Assembly: GCA_016710325.1 (NCBI GenBank)
Contig: JADJXK010000002.1
Coordinates: forward strand, 4,588,001 to 4,652,000
Source of the DNA: Candidatus Leptofilum proximum
Lineage (GTDB): Bacteria > Chloroflexota > Anaerolineae > Promineifilales > Promineifilaceae
Length of the DNA stretch: 64,000 nucleotides
Direction: 5' to 3'
The position numbers were made by a program, and so were the translations under genes. Positions 14,796 to 23,465 of the stretch are shown one piece after another (the first letter of the stretch is position 1; every line of letters begins with the position of its first letter). The notes beneath the pieces were generated by a model. The model saw nothing but the letters and a program-made list of their open reading frames with translations. It searched no databases and had not been told where the DNA came from.

Positions 14796-16364
14796 ATGGA
14801 CGATCTCATACTGGCCATCGACCTCGGTACTTCGGGTCCCAAAGTTGCCCTCGTCACGCCGCAGGGGCACGTGAAGGCGTGCGAAATTGGCGAAACTGGC
14901 GTTACCCTTTTACCCGGTGGGGGTGCCGAACAAAACCCCGACGACTGGTGGCAGGCGATTAAAAGTACCACGCAGCGGCTGCTGGCCAACAGCGGCGTGA
15001 CCCCGGAAAAAATCACGGCTGTGGGCTGCACGGCGCAGTGGTCGGGCACGGTGGCGGTGGATGAAAACGGCCGTCACCTCATGAACGCCATCATCTGGAT
15101 GGATTCGCGCGGTGCGCCCTACGTGCACCAGATCACCAACGGCCCCATCCGGCTGGAAGGGTACGGCGTTAACAAGCTGCTTCCCTGGCTGCGGCTCACC
15201 GGCGGCCTCCCGGTGCGCTCCGGCAAAGACCCCATCGCCCACATCCTCTTCATCAAACACCACTATCCCGATATTTACCGCCAGACCTACAAGTTCCTGG
15301 AGCCAAAGGATTACCTCAACCTGAAGCTCACCGGGAAGTTTGCCGCCTCCTTCGACTCCATCACCCTGCACTGGGTAACCGACAACCGCGACATTCACCA
15401 CGTCTGTTACAACGACCGCCTCATCAACTTCTCCACCATCGATCGGGAAAAGCTGCCTGATCTGAAACAGGCGGTGGATGTGCTGGGTCCGTTGACGCGC
15501 GCGGCGGCGCAGGAGCTGGGGCTGCTGCCCGGCCTTCCGGTGGTGATGGGTACACCCGATTTGCAGTCGGCGGCGCTGGGCTCCGGGGCGCTGCGCGACT
15601 TCCAGCCTCATCTCTACATCGGCACCTCGTCCTGGCTGACGTGCCACGTGCCGTACAAAAAGACCGATCTCTTTCATAACATGGCCTCGCTGCCGTCGGC
15701 GATTCCGGGCAAATATTTCATCGCCAACGAGCAGGAAACGGCCGGGGCCTGCCTCTCCTTTTTGCGCGACAACATCTTGTATCCAAACGATGCCCTGGCC
15801 CGCGAAACGCACATCCCCAACGTCTACCCGGTGTTCGACCAGATGGCCGAGCAGGTTCCGGCAGGCAGCGAACGCCTCATTTTTACCCCCTGGCTGCACG
15901 GTGAACGCACCCCGGTGGAAGATCATCTGGTGCGCGGCGGCTTTTACAACGTGTCGCTCTCGGCAACACGCTCGCACTTTATCCGCGCCGTGTTTGAGGG
16001 GGTGGCCTACAATTCGCGCTGGCTGCTGGGGTACGTGGAGAAGTTTGTCGGGCGGCGGCTGGACGACATTCATTTTATTGGCGGTGGAGCCAACTCCAAC
16101 ATCTGGTGCCAGATTCATGCCGACGTGCTCAACCGGCGCATCAAGCAGGTGCAGGACCCGGTGCAGGCGAATGCGCGGGGGGTGGGGTTGTTAACGGCCG
16201 TTGCCCTCGGCCTGTCCACTTTCGATACCATTGGTGACGGCGTGCCCATCGCCCACACCTACGAACCCAACCCGGCCCACCGCCAGCTGTACGACCAGCT
16301 GTTTGCCGAGTATTTGAACATCTACAAACAAAACAAGCGCATTTACGCGCGTTTGAATGGATAG
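14796..16364 (+). CDS. FGGY-family carbohydrate kinase (xylulokinase-like)
   Basis: The 522-residue cytosolic kinase starts at ATG 14796, seven bases after GAAGGA; earlier in-frame starts add a non-conserved tail. The ATP-binding phosphate loop DLGTSGPKVALV is at residues 7-18. Further FGGY signatures are AIIWMDSRGAP near 100, the catalytic-base region MGTPDLQSAALGSGA near 257-270, and the C-terminal IHFIGGGANSNIWCQIHAD near 425-445. The family phosphorylates a sugar or polyol; the substrate cannot be read from sequence, though xylulose-like pentuloses are the nearest guess. The S1P-lyase-like gene follows in the same direction. Confidence 0.9.
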   Translation: MDDLILAIDLGTSGPKVALVTPQGHVKACEIGETGVTLLPGGGAEQNPDDWWQAIKSTTQRLLANSGVTPEKITAVGCTAQWSGTVAVDENGRHLMNAIIWMDSRGAPYVHQITNGPIRLEGYGVNKLLPWLRLTGGLPVRSGKDPIAHILFIKHHYPDIYRQTYKFLEPKDYLNLKLTGKFAASFDSITLHWVTDNRDIHHVCYNDRLINFSTIDREKLPDLKQAVDVLGPLTRAAAQELGLLPGLPVVMGTPDLQSAALGSGALRDFQPHLYIGTSSWLTCHVPYKKTDLFHNMASLPSAIPGKYFIANEQETAGACLSFLRDNILYPNDALARETHIPNVYPVFDQMAEQVPAGSERLIFTPWLHGERTPVEDHLVRGGFYNVSLSATRSHFIRAVFEGVAYNSRWLLGYVEKFVGRRLDDIHFIGGGANSNIWCQIHADVLNRRIKQVQDPVQANARGVGLLTAVALGLSTFDTIGDGVPIAHTYEPNPAHRQLYDQLFAEYLNIYKQNKRIYARLNG

Positions 16365-16368
16365 CAGA

Positions 16369-16450
16369 CCCCCACCCTAACCCTCCCCCTGGGAGGGGGA
16401 GGGGATTTGGCTCCCTCTCCCTCAGAGGGAGAGGGCTGGGGTGAGGGTAA
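16369..16450. repeat. GC-rich intergenic hairpin repeat (CCCTCTCCCT type)
   Basis: Two adjacent hairpins are present: CCCTCCCCCTGGGAGGGGGAGGG, and CCCTCTCCCTCAGAGGGAGAGGG. The flanks CACCCTAACCC and GCTGGGGTGAGGG are roughly complementary. This design resembles dispersed intergenic elements known from many unrelated bacterial genomes. It separates the kinase and lyase genes. Confidence 0.8.
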
Positions 16451-16462
16451 AAAGGACCAAAC

Positions 16463-17977
16463 ATGGGAATCAAAGAATTTGTGGGGAAGTTAAACAAACG
16501 CATCATGCCCAAAGTGGAAAAAGGGCTCAAAGCCATCCCGCCGATCAACCGGCGCATCGAGGCGCAGTATGACGAGATGATGGCCGGGCTGGACAGCTCG
16601 CTCAAGCCGTACCGGGGTGAGTTTGAGACGGTTGAGCGTTTGCCGCCAAACGGCCGTTCCCACCAGGAAATCCTCGCTGAAATGGCCGCCTTCAAAAAGC
16701 TGGAGCAGGCGCGCTGGCAGGATGGCTACGTCTCCGGCGCGGTTTACCACGGCGAAGATGAGCACATCAACTTTCTGAACCAGGTGTACACCCTGCACTC
16801 GCAGAGCAACCCGCTGCACGCCGACGTCTGGCCCAGCACCGGCAAATTCGAGGCCGAGATTGTTTCGATGACCGCCCACATGCTGGGCGCGGGGCAGACG
16901 CCGCCGGGCTACGGCGTGGACGAGGAAATCTGCGGCACGATGAGCTCCGGCGGCACGGAAAGCATCCTCCTGGCGATGAAAACGTACCGTGACTGGGCGC
17001 GGGACAAAAAGGGCATCAAACACCCGGAAATGATCGTGCCGGTGACGGCCCACGCGGCCTTCGACAAGGCGGCGCAGTATTTCAACATCAAGATGGTGCG
17101 GCTGCCGGTGGACCACAACTTTCGCGCGGATTGGACGGCCGTTCAGGACCTGATCACTCCCAACACCATCGTCATTGTGGGCTCCGCGCCGGGCTACCCG
17201 CACGGCGTCATTGACCCCATCGAGGAGATGTCTACCCTGGCGCTCAAAAACGGCATCGGCTTCCATACGGACGCCTGCCTGGGCGGTTTTGTGCTGCCCT
17301 GGGCCAAAAAGCTGGGCTACGACGTGCCCCCGTTTGATTTCCACCTGCCGGGTGTTACCTCCATGTCGGCCGATACGCACAAGTACGGCTATGCCGCCAA
17401 GGGCACCTCGGTGGTATTGTACCGGGGCGTGGAACTGCGCCGCTACCAATATTTCACCGTCACGGACTGGCCGGGTGGGCTTTACTTTTCGCCCTCATTT
17501 GCGGGCAGCCGCCCCGGCGCGCTGAGCGCCGCCTGCTGGGCAGCGATGGTGTCGCTGGGTGAGGCAGGTTACCTGGAAGCAACGCAGCGAATTTTGGAAA
17601 CGTCCACAAAAATTCGCGAAGGCATTGCCCAAATTCCCGGCCTGCGCCTGCTGGGTAAGTCGCTTATCGTGCATGCCTTTACGTCCGATGAGTTTGATAT
17701 TTACCGGGTGATGGATTTTATGAGCCAGCGGCACTGGGGACTGAACGGGCTGCACCATCCAACGTGTATTCACTTTTGCGTGACGCACATTCATACCCGG
17801 CCGGGCGTAGCGGAGCGGTTTGTGGCGGATTTAGAAGCGGCCGTTCACCACGTGCGCACCCACCCTGCCGAACAGGGCGGCCTGGCCCCGGTTTACGGCC
17901 TGGCGGCCAGCATCCCTATGCGCGGCGTGGTGAGCGACATCCTCAAGCGGTACATCGACAAGATTTACGAGGTTTAG
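16463..17977 (+). CDS. PLP-dependent lyase of the sphingosine-1-phosphate lyase type
   Basis: This 504-residue fold-type I PLP enzyme belongs to the group II decarboxylase/S1P lyase branch. The PLP-binding TMSSGGTESILLAM block lies near residues 154-167. HTDACLGGFVLPWAKKLG near 269-286 contains the conserved Asp. The Schiff-base lysine is in SADTHKYGYAAKGTS (Lys307). The motif order and KYGYAAKG fit S1P lyases better than glutamate decarboxylases. Unlike eukaryotic S1P lyase there is no clear N-terminal membrane anchor. The reaction would be a retro-aldol cleavage of a phosphorylated amino alcohol. The physiological substrate is unknown. Confidence 0.88.
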   Translation: MGIKEFVGKLNKRIMPKVEKGLKAIPPINRRIEAQYDEMMAGLDSSLKPYRGEFETVERLPPNGRSHQEILAEMAAFKKLEQARWQDGYVSGAVYHGEDEHINFLNQVYTLHSQSNPLHADVWPSTGKFEAEIVSMTAHMLGAGQTPPGYGVDEEICGTMSSGGTESILLAMKTYRDWARDKKGIKHPEMIVPVTAHAAFDKAAQYFNIKMVRLPVDHNFRADWTAVQDLITPNTIVIVGSAPGYPHGVIDPIEEMSTLALKNGIGFHTDACLGGFVLPWAKKLGYDVPPFDFHLPGVTSMSADTHKYGYAAKGTSVVLYRGVELRRYQYFTVTDWPGGLYFSPSFAGSRPGALSAACWAAMVSLGEAGYLEATQRILETSTKIREGIAQIPGLRLLGKSLIVHAFTSDEFDIYRVMDFMSQRHWGLNGLHHPTCIHFCVTHIHTRPGVAERFVADLEAAVHHVRTHPAEQGGLAPVYGLAASIPMRGVVSDILKRYIDKIYEV

Positions 17978-17980
17978 GCC

Positions 17981-18037
17981 ATTTCCCCGGAAACTTCCAC
18001 CAGAAGTTAACTTGCTTGTAACAGTTTCCGGGGAAAT
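17981..18037. terminator. Perfect inverted repeat between convergent genes
   Basis: ATTTCCCCGGAAACT and AGTTTCCGGGGAAAT form a 15-pair stem with a 27-base loop containing AAGTTAACTT, itself a palindrome. It lies between convergent genes ending at 17977 and 18049, as expected for a bidirectional terminator, but lacks a strong T-tract. Confidence 0.55.
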
Positions 18038-18048
18038 CGAGGCGCAGT

Positions 18049-18372
18049 TCAACGAGGCCCGGGCGCGATGCCCACCAGCAGTACCAGCTGTTCCTGGCCT
18101 TCATTTTGCACGCCGTGAACCACACCTGCTGGTGCCCAGACGATTTGGCCGGAAACGGCCGTAATCTGCTCCTCCCCCAACCAAAACCGCCCTTCTCCTT
18201 GCACCACGTAATAAAACTTGTCCTGGTCGGCGTGGTCATGCGGTTTTTGCACCTGCCCTGGCTCCAGGCAGTTCAGCCCCAGCAGCAGGGCATCACTCTG
18301 AAACAGGGTGGTTTTGTAAAACTTCTGCGGCTGTGAGCCTACAAAATCATGCACTGTTTTTACCAATTCCAT
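18049..18372 (-). CDS. Cupin-domain protein
   Basis: The 107-residue cupin has motif 1 KPHDHADQDKFYYVVQGEG, which carries the metal-binding His-x-His, Asp/Glu pattern, and motif 2 SGQIVWAPAGVVHGVQN with the final His. It starts at ATG 18372 after AGAGAGGAC; a longer frame from 18405 lacks a ribosome binding site. A TATAAT stands on the minus strand about 50 bases upstream. It may be a small dioxygenase, isomerase or sensor. The substrate is unknown. Confidence 0.85.
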   Translation of the reverse strand: MELVKTVHDFVGSQPQKFYKTTLFQSDALLLGLNCLEPGQVQKPHDHADQDKFYYVVQGEGRFWLGEEQITAVSGQIVWAPAGVVHGVQNEGQEQLVLLVGIAPGPR

Positions 18373-18405
18373 AAAGTCCTCTCTTTGCTTGTTTTTCCCG
18401 GGCAA

Positions 18406-18723
18406 TTATAGGCCGAATTTGCCCCAGGCTCATCTATATTTTTAATCTCTTTTCCTCTGGAGTCTGTGGCGCTGTATATCTTTTCCTATACCTTCTTGTG
18501 TATCTCTACCTATTCGATCAAATATCGCCTCTTGCTACGATGTTGGGACGACGCGACCAGGTAGCTGTTTTCTTTTCGTGTCTGTGTAGGGCTGATGTAA
18601 GTTTACATAAAGGAGCAACTGCATGGATCATGATGATAGACACCACTGAATACGGCCGTAAACCAACCCCGGTTTCCTATCTAAAAGTATCGATAATTAA
18701 ATCCCATTGAATTGGAGGCAAAT
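18406..18723. promoter_or_regulatory. Divergent intergenic region upstream of the subtilase
   Basis: No gene is supported in these 318 bases. ATGTAA and TTACAT at 18595-18608 form a 6-2-6 dyad that could be an operator. GATAAT near 18690 is a plausible -10 for the subtilase gene. One ACGGCCGT copy lies at 18652. A 70-codon frame at 18498 has no coding features. Confidence 0.4.
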
Positions 18724-21700
18724 GTGACAAATCTGACCCACGACAAAAAGGTTCTTAAGGTAGTTTTGGCGCTGCTGCTGGTATTGATTGCCAGCACGGT
18801 TGCCCTGGCGCAGGATGGCGGAACGGTGGATCGACCAGACCCCGGATCGTTGGACCGTACGGCCGTTGATCTGGCCAACCTCGCCGCCGGTGATCCCGAC
18901 CGCATTGTAGAAGTTTTTGCTTATCTGGAAACCCCTTCCGTGGCTGAGTTTGTGGGCGAAGCCATAGCCCAGGGCCAGTCACGACCCGACCGCGCGGCAC
19001 AGCAGGCCCGTGCCGCCCAAATCGAAAATGAGCAGCAGGCCTTGCGCGACGAACTGAGCCGCGTTGGTGCGGTAGAGCTGTCGTCGCTGCAGGTGGGCGC
19101 CAACGGCTTCCGCGTTTTGGTGCGTGCGGGTGATATTGCCCAACTTCGGGCGCTGCCCGGCGTGGTCAAAGTCGCCCCCGTTACCTACCATTATCCGGTC
19201 AATGAATCCAGCGTGCCCTGGGTGGGCGCCCCAGAGGTGTGGGATACCTACGGCGCAACCGGCGAAGGCATTTCCATCGCCGTTATTGACACGGGCATCG
19301 ACTACACCCACGCCAACTTTGGCGGGCCGGGTACCGTTGAAGCCTACGACAACAACGATCCAGAAGTGATCGAAGCAGGCACTTTCCCCACCGCCAAAGT
19401 GATAGGCGGCTTCGATTTTGCCGGTCCCATCTACAACCCCTGTGCCGATCCGCCGATTGAACCGGCTGATCCTGACCCCGATCCTCTGGATGGGAATGGG
19501 CATGGCAGCCACGTGGCAGGAACGGCCGCTGGCCTTGGCGTAACTGTGAATAGCGAAGTGGAAATCGGCCCCGGTATGGCGCCCGATGCCTCCCTGTACG
19601 CCTTGAAAGTCTTCAACGACACCTCCGGTTGTACCAACCTCACGTCTGACGCCATTGAATGGGCGCTTGATCCCAACGGTGATGGTTCAACGGATGATCA
19701 TGTCGATGTGATCAACATGAGCCTGGGCTCAGACTTTGGCAGCCCGGAAGACCCTTCGGCCGTTTCTTCACAAAACGCGGTTGAAATGGGCGTGGTGGTA
19801 GTTGCGGCCGCAGGCAATGCCGGACCGGCCCACTATGTTGTTGGCTCCCCTTCAGTTGCCCCGGATGCAATTTCAGTGGCCGCTTCTTACGATGGCGGCT
19901 TCACGGTGTTGGGCATCGAGGTTGTGTCGCCAGCGTCTATTGCCAATGTCTACGAGGCGGCCGAATCGGCCATCGGCGTTTCGCTGGATGATATCGATCC
20001 CATCACTGAGGAACTGGTGATCGCCGAGCCGCTGGATGCCTGCACACCTTTGGCTAACGCCGCCGAAATTGCCGGAAACATTGCCCTGGTGCAGCGAGGT
20101 ACCTGCACCTTCGCACAAAAACATCTCAACGTCCAGGCAGCGGGTGGTGTGGCTATCCTGGTCTACAACAATGTAGACGGCCCGCCGATCAACATGGGTG
20201 GCGATCCGACCGGCATCCAAATTCCTGGCGTGATGATCAGCCTGGAGGATGGAAACCTTCTTAAAGACACCATCGAAAGTGGCCAGGAAGTAGTGGTTAC
20301 CATCTCGGCCGACATCATTGTGGATAAGCCGGAGGTGGCCGATACGATTGCTGACTTTTCCTCGGCCGGGCCGGGGCGCGGCGGTTCAACCTTCAAGCCC
20401 GACATCACCGCACCTGGCGTGGGCATCCAGTCTACGCTGGTGGGCACCGGTTTCGAGGGCGGCTTGAACAACGGCACCTCTATGGCTACGCCGCACGTGG
20501 CGGGCGCTGCGGCGCTGCTGGTGCAACTCCATCCCGATTACTCGCCGCTGGAGATTAAGGCGCTGCTGCAAAACTCAACCGTCACTGCCAATTCAGGTGG
20601 TCCTGGCACCGACACGCCTTATGCACTGTCCCGTCAGGGGACCGGTGTGCTGCGTGTGGACCAGGCCGCGGCTTTGGAGAGCCTGGTGATGCCTGGTGGT
20701 GTCTCCTTCGGCCGTGTGAATCCTTTCCGCACGGTGACGGTGCAAACGCGGGTTGCCATCCAAAACATGAGCGACGAGATGCGTACCTACGCAGTGAGCC
20801 ATGTGCCCAATCAAACCTTCCCTGGCGTTACGGTTACCAACCTGGGCAGCAGCTCCATCCAGGTACCACCACACGGCCGTGCGGTCGTGCGGCTGGAGCT
20901 GACGATGGATCCAAGCGTTGGCCCGTTTGACGATGCCTTCTTCAGCCAGACGGAAGTGGATGGCTGGTTCATCTTCGATGACGGCAGTGATTCCCTTCGC
21001 GTGGGTTACCTGGCTGTGGTTGACCCGGCTTCAAACGTCAATGCCCGGGCGGTGGGCTGCCGATCAGAGGGTGGTTGTAGTGTTCAGTTGGGCAATCAGG
21101 GCCCGTCCTTGGGCTGGGTTGAAGGCTTCACCTACAGCAACGGCGAAGGCCTGATCCTGGACGATGAGCCAAACGCCATCGAGGCCTTTGGCTACCGCAC
21201 CAACACCCTCTCCGGTATCGACGTGGTGCAGTTTGGTCTGGCGGTAGAAGCGCCGTGGGAATCCATGTCGGCTTACGAGGTGGATGTCTTCCTGGACACC
21301 AACGAAGATGGCACCGACGATTACGCCCTGGCGGCGGTCGATCTGGGCCTGCTGCAAGGGCAGGACCCCACCGGCCAGGTAGTGACGGCGCTGTTTAACC
21401 TGAGCACGGGCAGCGGCGTCATTGAGTGGTTTGTGAGTGGTGATTACAATGACCGAACGGCCGTTCTCACTGTCGATCGTCATGGCGAGTTTGGCTTCCT
21501 GGAACCCGGTGACACCACATTCGACTACACGCTGGTGACGTTTGACCTGACCGACGAAACCTTCGACGTGGCCACCGGTTCGGTAGACCTGGCTGACGAA
21601 ATTGTGCCGGACATGAACAGCTTCGGCCTGGAACCGCGCATGCGCACCAACGTGCCAGTAGACACCAGCGGTGGCCCTGGTATGATGCTCTGGCTGTTCC

Positions 21701-21747
21701 AGAACAATCCGCCGCATACGCAGGTTGATGTGGTAGACGTTGAATAA
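18724..21747 (+). CDS. Secreted subtilisin-like serine protease with PA domain
   Basis: The 1007-residue preproenzyme starts at GTG 18724, five bases after GGAGG; TTG 18712 overlaps that site. Residues 1-30 form a signal peptide ending near ALAQ. An I9-like propeptide follows (about 55-155, ending GVVKVAPVTYHYPV). The S8 catalytic residues are Asp189 in VIDTGIDYTH, His260 in GHGSHVAGTAAG, and Ser586 in NNGTSMATPHVAGAAALL. A protease-associated domain (about 400-520, with NIALVQRGTCTFAQK and a Cys pair) is inserted between His and Ser. The C-terminal 400 residues are beta-rich. A terminator follows directly. Confidence 0.95.
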   Translation: MTNLTHDKKVLKVVLALLLVLIASTVALAQDGGTVDRPDPGSLDRTAVDLANLAAGDPDRIVEVFAYLETPSVAEFVGEAIAQGQSRPDRAAQQARAAQIENEQQALRDELSRVGAVELSSLQVGANGFRVLVRAGDIAQLRALPGVVKVAPVTYHYPVNESSVPWVGAPEVWDTYGATGEGISIAVIDTGIDYTHANFGGPGTVEAYDNNDPEVIEAGTFPTAKVIGGFDFAGPIYNPCADPPIEPADPDPDPLDGNGHGSHVAGTAAGLGVTVNSEVEIGPGMAPDASLYALKVFNDTSGCTNLTSDAIEWALDPNGDGSTDDHVDVINMSLGSDFGSPEDPSAVSSQNAVEMGVVVVAAAGNAGPAHYVVGSPSVAPDAISVAASYDGGFTVLGIEVVSPASIANVYEAAESAIGVSLDDIDPITEELVIAEPLDACTPLANAAEIAGNIALVQRGTCTFAQKHLNVQAAGGVAILVYNNVDGPPINMGGDPTGIQIPGVMISLEDGNLLKDTIESGQEVVVTISADIIVDKPEVADTIADFSSAGPGRGGSTFKPDITAPGVGIQSTLVGTGFEGGLNNGTSMATPHVAGAAALLVQLHPDYSPLEIKALLQNSTVTANSGGPGTDTPYALSRQGTGVLRVDQAAALESLVMPGGVSFGRVNPFRTVTVQTRVAIQNMSDEMRTYAVSHVPNQTFPGVTVTNLGSSSIQVPPHGRAVVRLELTMDPSVGPFDDAFFSQTEVDGWFIFDDGSDSLRVGYLAVVDPASNVNARAVGCRSEGGCSVQLGNQGPSLGWVEGFTYSNGEGLILDDEPNAIEAFGYRTNTLSGIDVVQFGLAVEAPWESMSAYEVDVFLDTNEDGTDDYALAAVDLGLLQGQDPTGQVVTALFNLSTGSGVIEWFVSGDYNDRTAVLTVDRHGEFGFLEPGDTTFDYTLVTFDLTDETFDVATGSVDLADEIVPDMNSFGLEPRMRTNVPVDTSGGPGMMLWLFQNNPPHTQVDVVDVE

Positions 21748-21780
21748 CGAACGAAACTTTGTTTGGATGTTTGAATGAAG

Positions 21781-21810
21781 AACGCCCCGGCAGCCGCCGG
21801 GGCGTTTTTT
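21781..21810 (+). terminator. Intrinsic terminator of the subtilase gene
   Basis: AACGCCCCGGC and GCCGGGGCGTT form an eleven-pair stem with the loop AGCC, followed by a run of six T. This is a textbook Rho-independent terminator 33 bases after the stop codon. Confidence 0.93.
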
Positions 21811-21834
21811 ATGAAGAGGGAGGAACGGCCGTGC

Positions 21835-23244
21835 CTAAACCGTCGGCTTAATGTTTTGGTTCACGCGGAACACGTTTTGGGGGTCGTACCTGTTTTTGAC
21901 GGACACCAGCCGCTCGTAATTGTCACCGTATGTGGCCTTAATGCGCTCCTGGCCTTCTTCCATCATAAAGTTGATGTAGGCACCACCCAGGGTGTAGGGA
22001 TGCACCGCCTGCCAGTACGCTTTGGCCCAGGTGGCCAGCGCCTCGGCCTGGCCGGGGTCAGAATCGATGCCGCAGATGACCATCGACCAGGTGGCATCGC
22101 GGTGATTCCAGGCGGTTTCGCCCGAACCAACTCGCTGCACCGCCCCGTCAATGGGATAGAGATGCATCAAAGACTGCGGGCTGGGGAATTTGTGGGCAAA
22201 CTCCAGGTGAACATCAATGACCTCGTCGTGCAGTTCCTTCACAAAGTCCCCTTTCCAGTACCACTGCAATCCCTTGGGCAGCAGCGGATCAAACAGCGCC
22301 TGCATGGCCGGGTAAGGCATTTCAGCCGAGCCGTCCAGCAGGGGGGTAGGCAGGTTGTCGTAGATGGGTTGCATTGCTGCCTTAGCATCTTCGGTTGGGC
22401 CGTTGTAGCAGGAAATCAGGGCGCACACCTTTTTGCCCCAAAGCTCTTCGGGGAACGGCGCGGCGGAGGGCATCGTCTTTAGCCCGATGAAGGTGCTCAA
22501 TTCTTCAGGAGCCTGGGGCAGAAAGTCGCGGTACCATTGCATGATTTGGCGGGTGTGGGCGATGTCCCAGAAAATTGGCCCGCCGTAGATAGTGTGTGCG
22601 GGGTGGGCCTGGAAGACAAAGCTGGTGACGATGCCAAAGTTGCCGCCGCCACCGCGCAGCGCCCAGAAAAGATCGCTGTGCTGCGTTTTGTTGGCGGTGA
22701 CAAAGCTGCCGTCGGCCAGCACAACGTCGGCTTCCAACAAGTTGTCGATGGTCAGGCCATGTTTGCGGGAGAGATACCCGTGGCCACCGCCGAGGGTGAG
22801 CCCGGCCACGCCGGTAGAGGCCACGATGCCAGCCGGTACGGCCAGTCCATATTTGTGAGTGGCCTGGTCCATGTCGCCCTGGGTGCTGCCTGGCTGGACG
22901 CGCACGGTGCGTTGTTCTGAATCGACCTGCACGTTTTTCATCTGGGAGAGATCGATGAGCAGGCCGTCGTCGCAGCTGCCCAGGCCAGCGCCATTGTGGC
23001 CGCCGCCGCGCACGGCGATGAGCAGGTTGTTTTCGCGGCCAAAGTTCACGGCCGTTATCACATCGGTTACGTTGGTGCAGCGGGCAATGAGGAACGGCCG
23101 TTTGTCAATCATGCCGTTGTAAAGCTGGCGGACTTCGTCGTAGTCAGCATCCCCTTCACGGATGAGATCGCCACGCAGGCGCAGGGCAAAATCGGCCAGA
23201 GCGGCTTCACTTAAGAAAGTGCGATTTTTAACTAAAGTGTTCAT
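21835..23244 (-). CDS. FAD-linked oxidoreductase of the berberine-bridge (BBE/PCMH) type
   Basis: The 469-residue flavoprotein starts at ATG 23244 after AAAAGGAGACAG. The N-terminal FAD-binding domain has LIAVRGGGHNGAGLGSCDDG near residues 75-94, whose His is the usual 8-alpha attachment site. PAGIVASTGVAGLTLGGGHG follows near 130-150, and LFWALRGGGGNFGIVTSF near 190-207. The second attachment cysteine of bicovalent enzymes is not visible. The C-terminal NRYDPQNVFRVNQNI motif is the standard end of the family. It likely oxidises a small alcohol, sugar or amine. It is transcribed divergently from the BTAD regulator, which may control it. Confidence 0.92.
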   Translation of the reverse strand: MNTLVKNRTFLSEAALADFALRLRGDLIREGDADYDEVRQLYNGMIDKRPFLIARCTNVTDVITAVNFGRENNLLIAVRGGGHNGAGLGSCDDGLLIDLSQMKNVQVDSEQRTVRVQPGSTQGDMDQATHKYGLAVPAGIVASTGVAGLTLGGGHGYLSRKHGLTIDNLLEADVVLADGSFVTANKTQHSDLFWALRGGGGNFGIVTSFVFQAHPAHTIYGGPIFWDIAHTRQIMQWYRDFLPQAPEELSTFIGLKTMPSAAPFPEELWGKKVCALISCYNGPTEDAKAAMQPIYDNLPTPLLDGSAEMPYPAMQALFDPLLPKGLQWYWKGDFVKELHDEVIDVHLEFAHKFPSPQSLMHLYPIDGAVQRVGSGETAWNHRDATWSMVICGIDSDPGQAEALATWAKAYWQAVHPYTLGGAYINFMMEEGQERIKATYGDNYERLVSVKNRYDPQNVFRVNQNIKPTV

Positions 23245-23413
23245 AACTGTCTCCTTTTGAACGGTTTTAGATTTGTGCATTCAGCTGCCCATGTTAGGGG
23301 ACGGCCGTACCCACACCGTCCCCACAGCGTCCGAAAACGCGTGAACTACCGGTTGACCCGGCCAACGTCAGTCTGGCATCCCGTCATGTTCTTCCTTTCG
23401 GCTGTCTCTGACA

Positions 23414-23456
23414 CTAACCATAGTTAGATGGCCTGTGCCTGGACTGCCTTTACAAT
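23414..23456 (+). promoter_or_regulatory. Activator dyad and -10 element of the BTAD regulator gene
   Basis: CTAACCATAGTTAG (23414-23427) is a dyad of TAAC and GTTA half-sites with a four-base spacer. TACAAT at 23451-23456 follows exactly 23 bases after the terminal G. The ATG at 23466 is only ten bases beyond the hexamer, so the transcript is probably leaderless or nearly so. Five other promoters in the window share this spacing. Confidence 0.7.
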
Positions 23457-23465
23457 GAAAGCCAT

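Noticed and set aside
23228..23244. TAACTAAAGTG near the start of the FAD oxidoreductase as a regulon site
   Set aside because: It lies within the coding sequence (residues 3-6), and only one half-site is complete.
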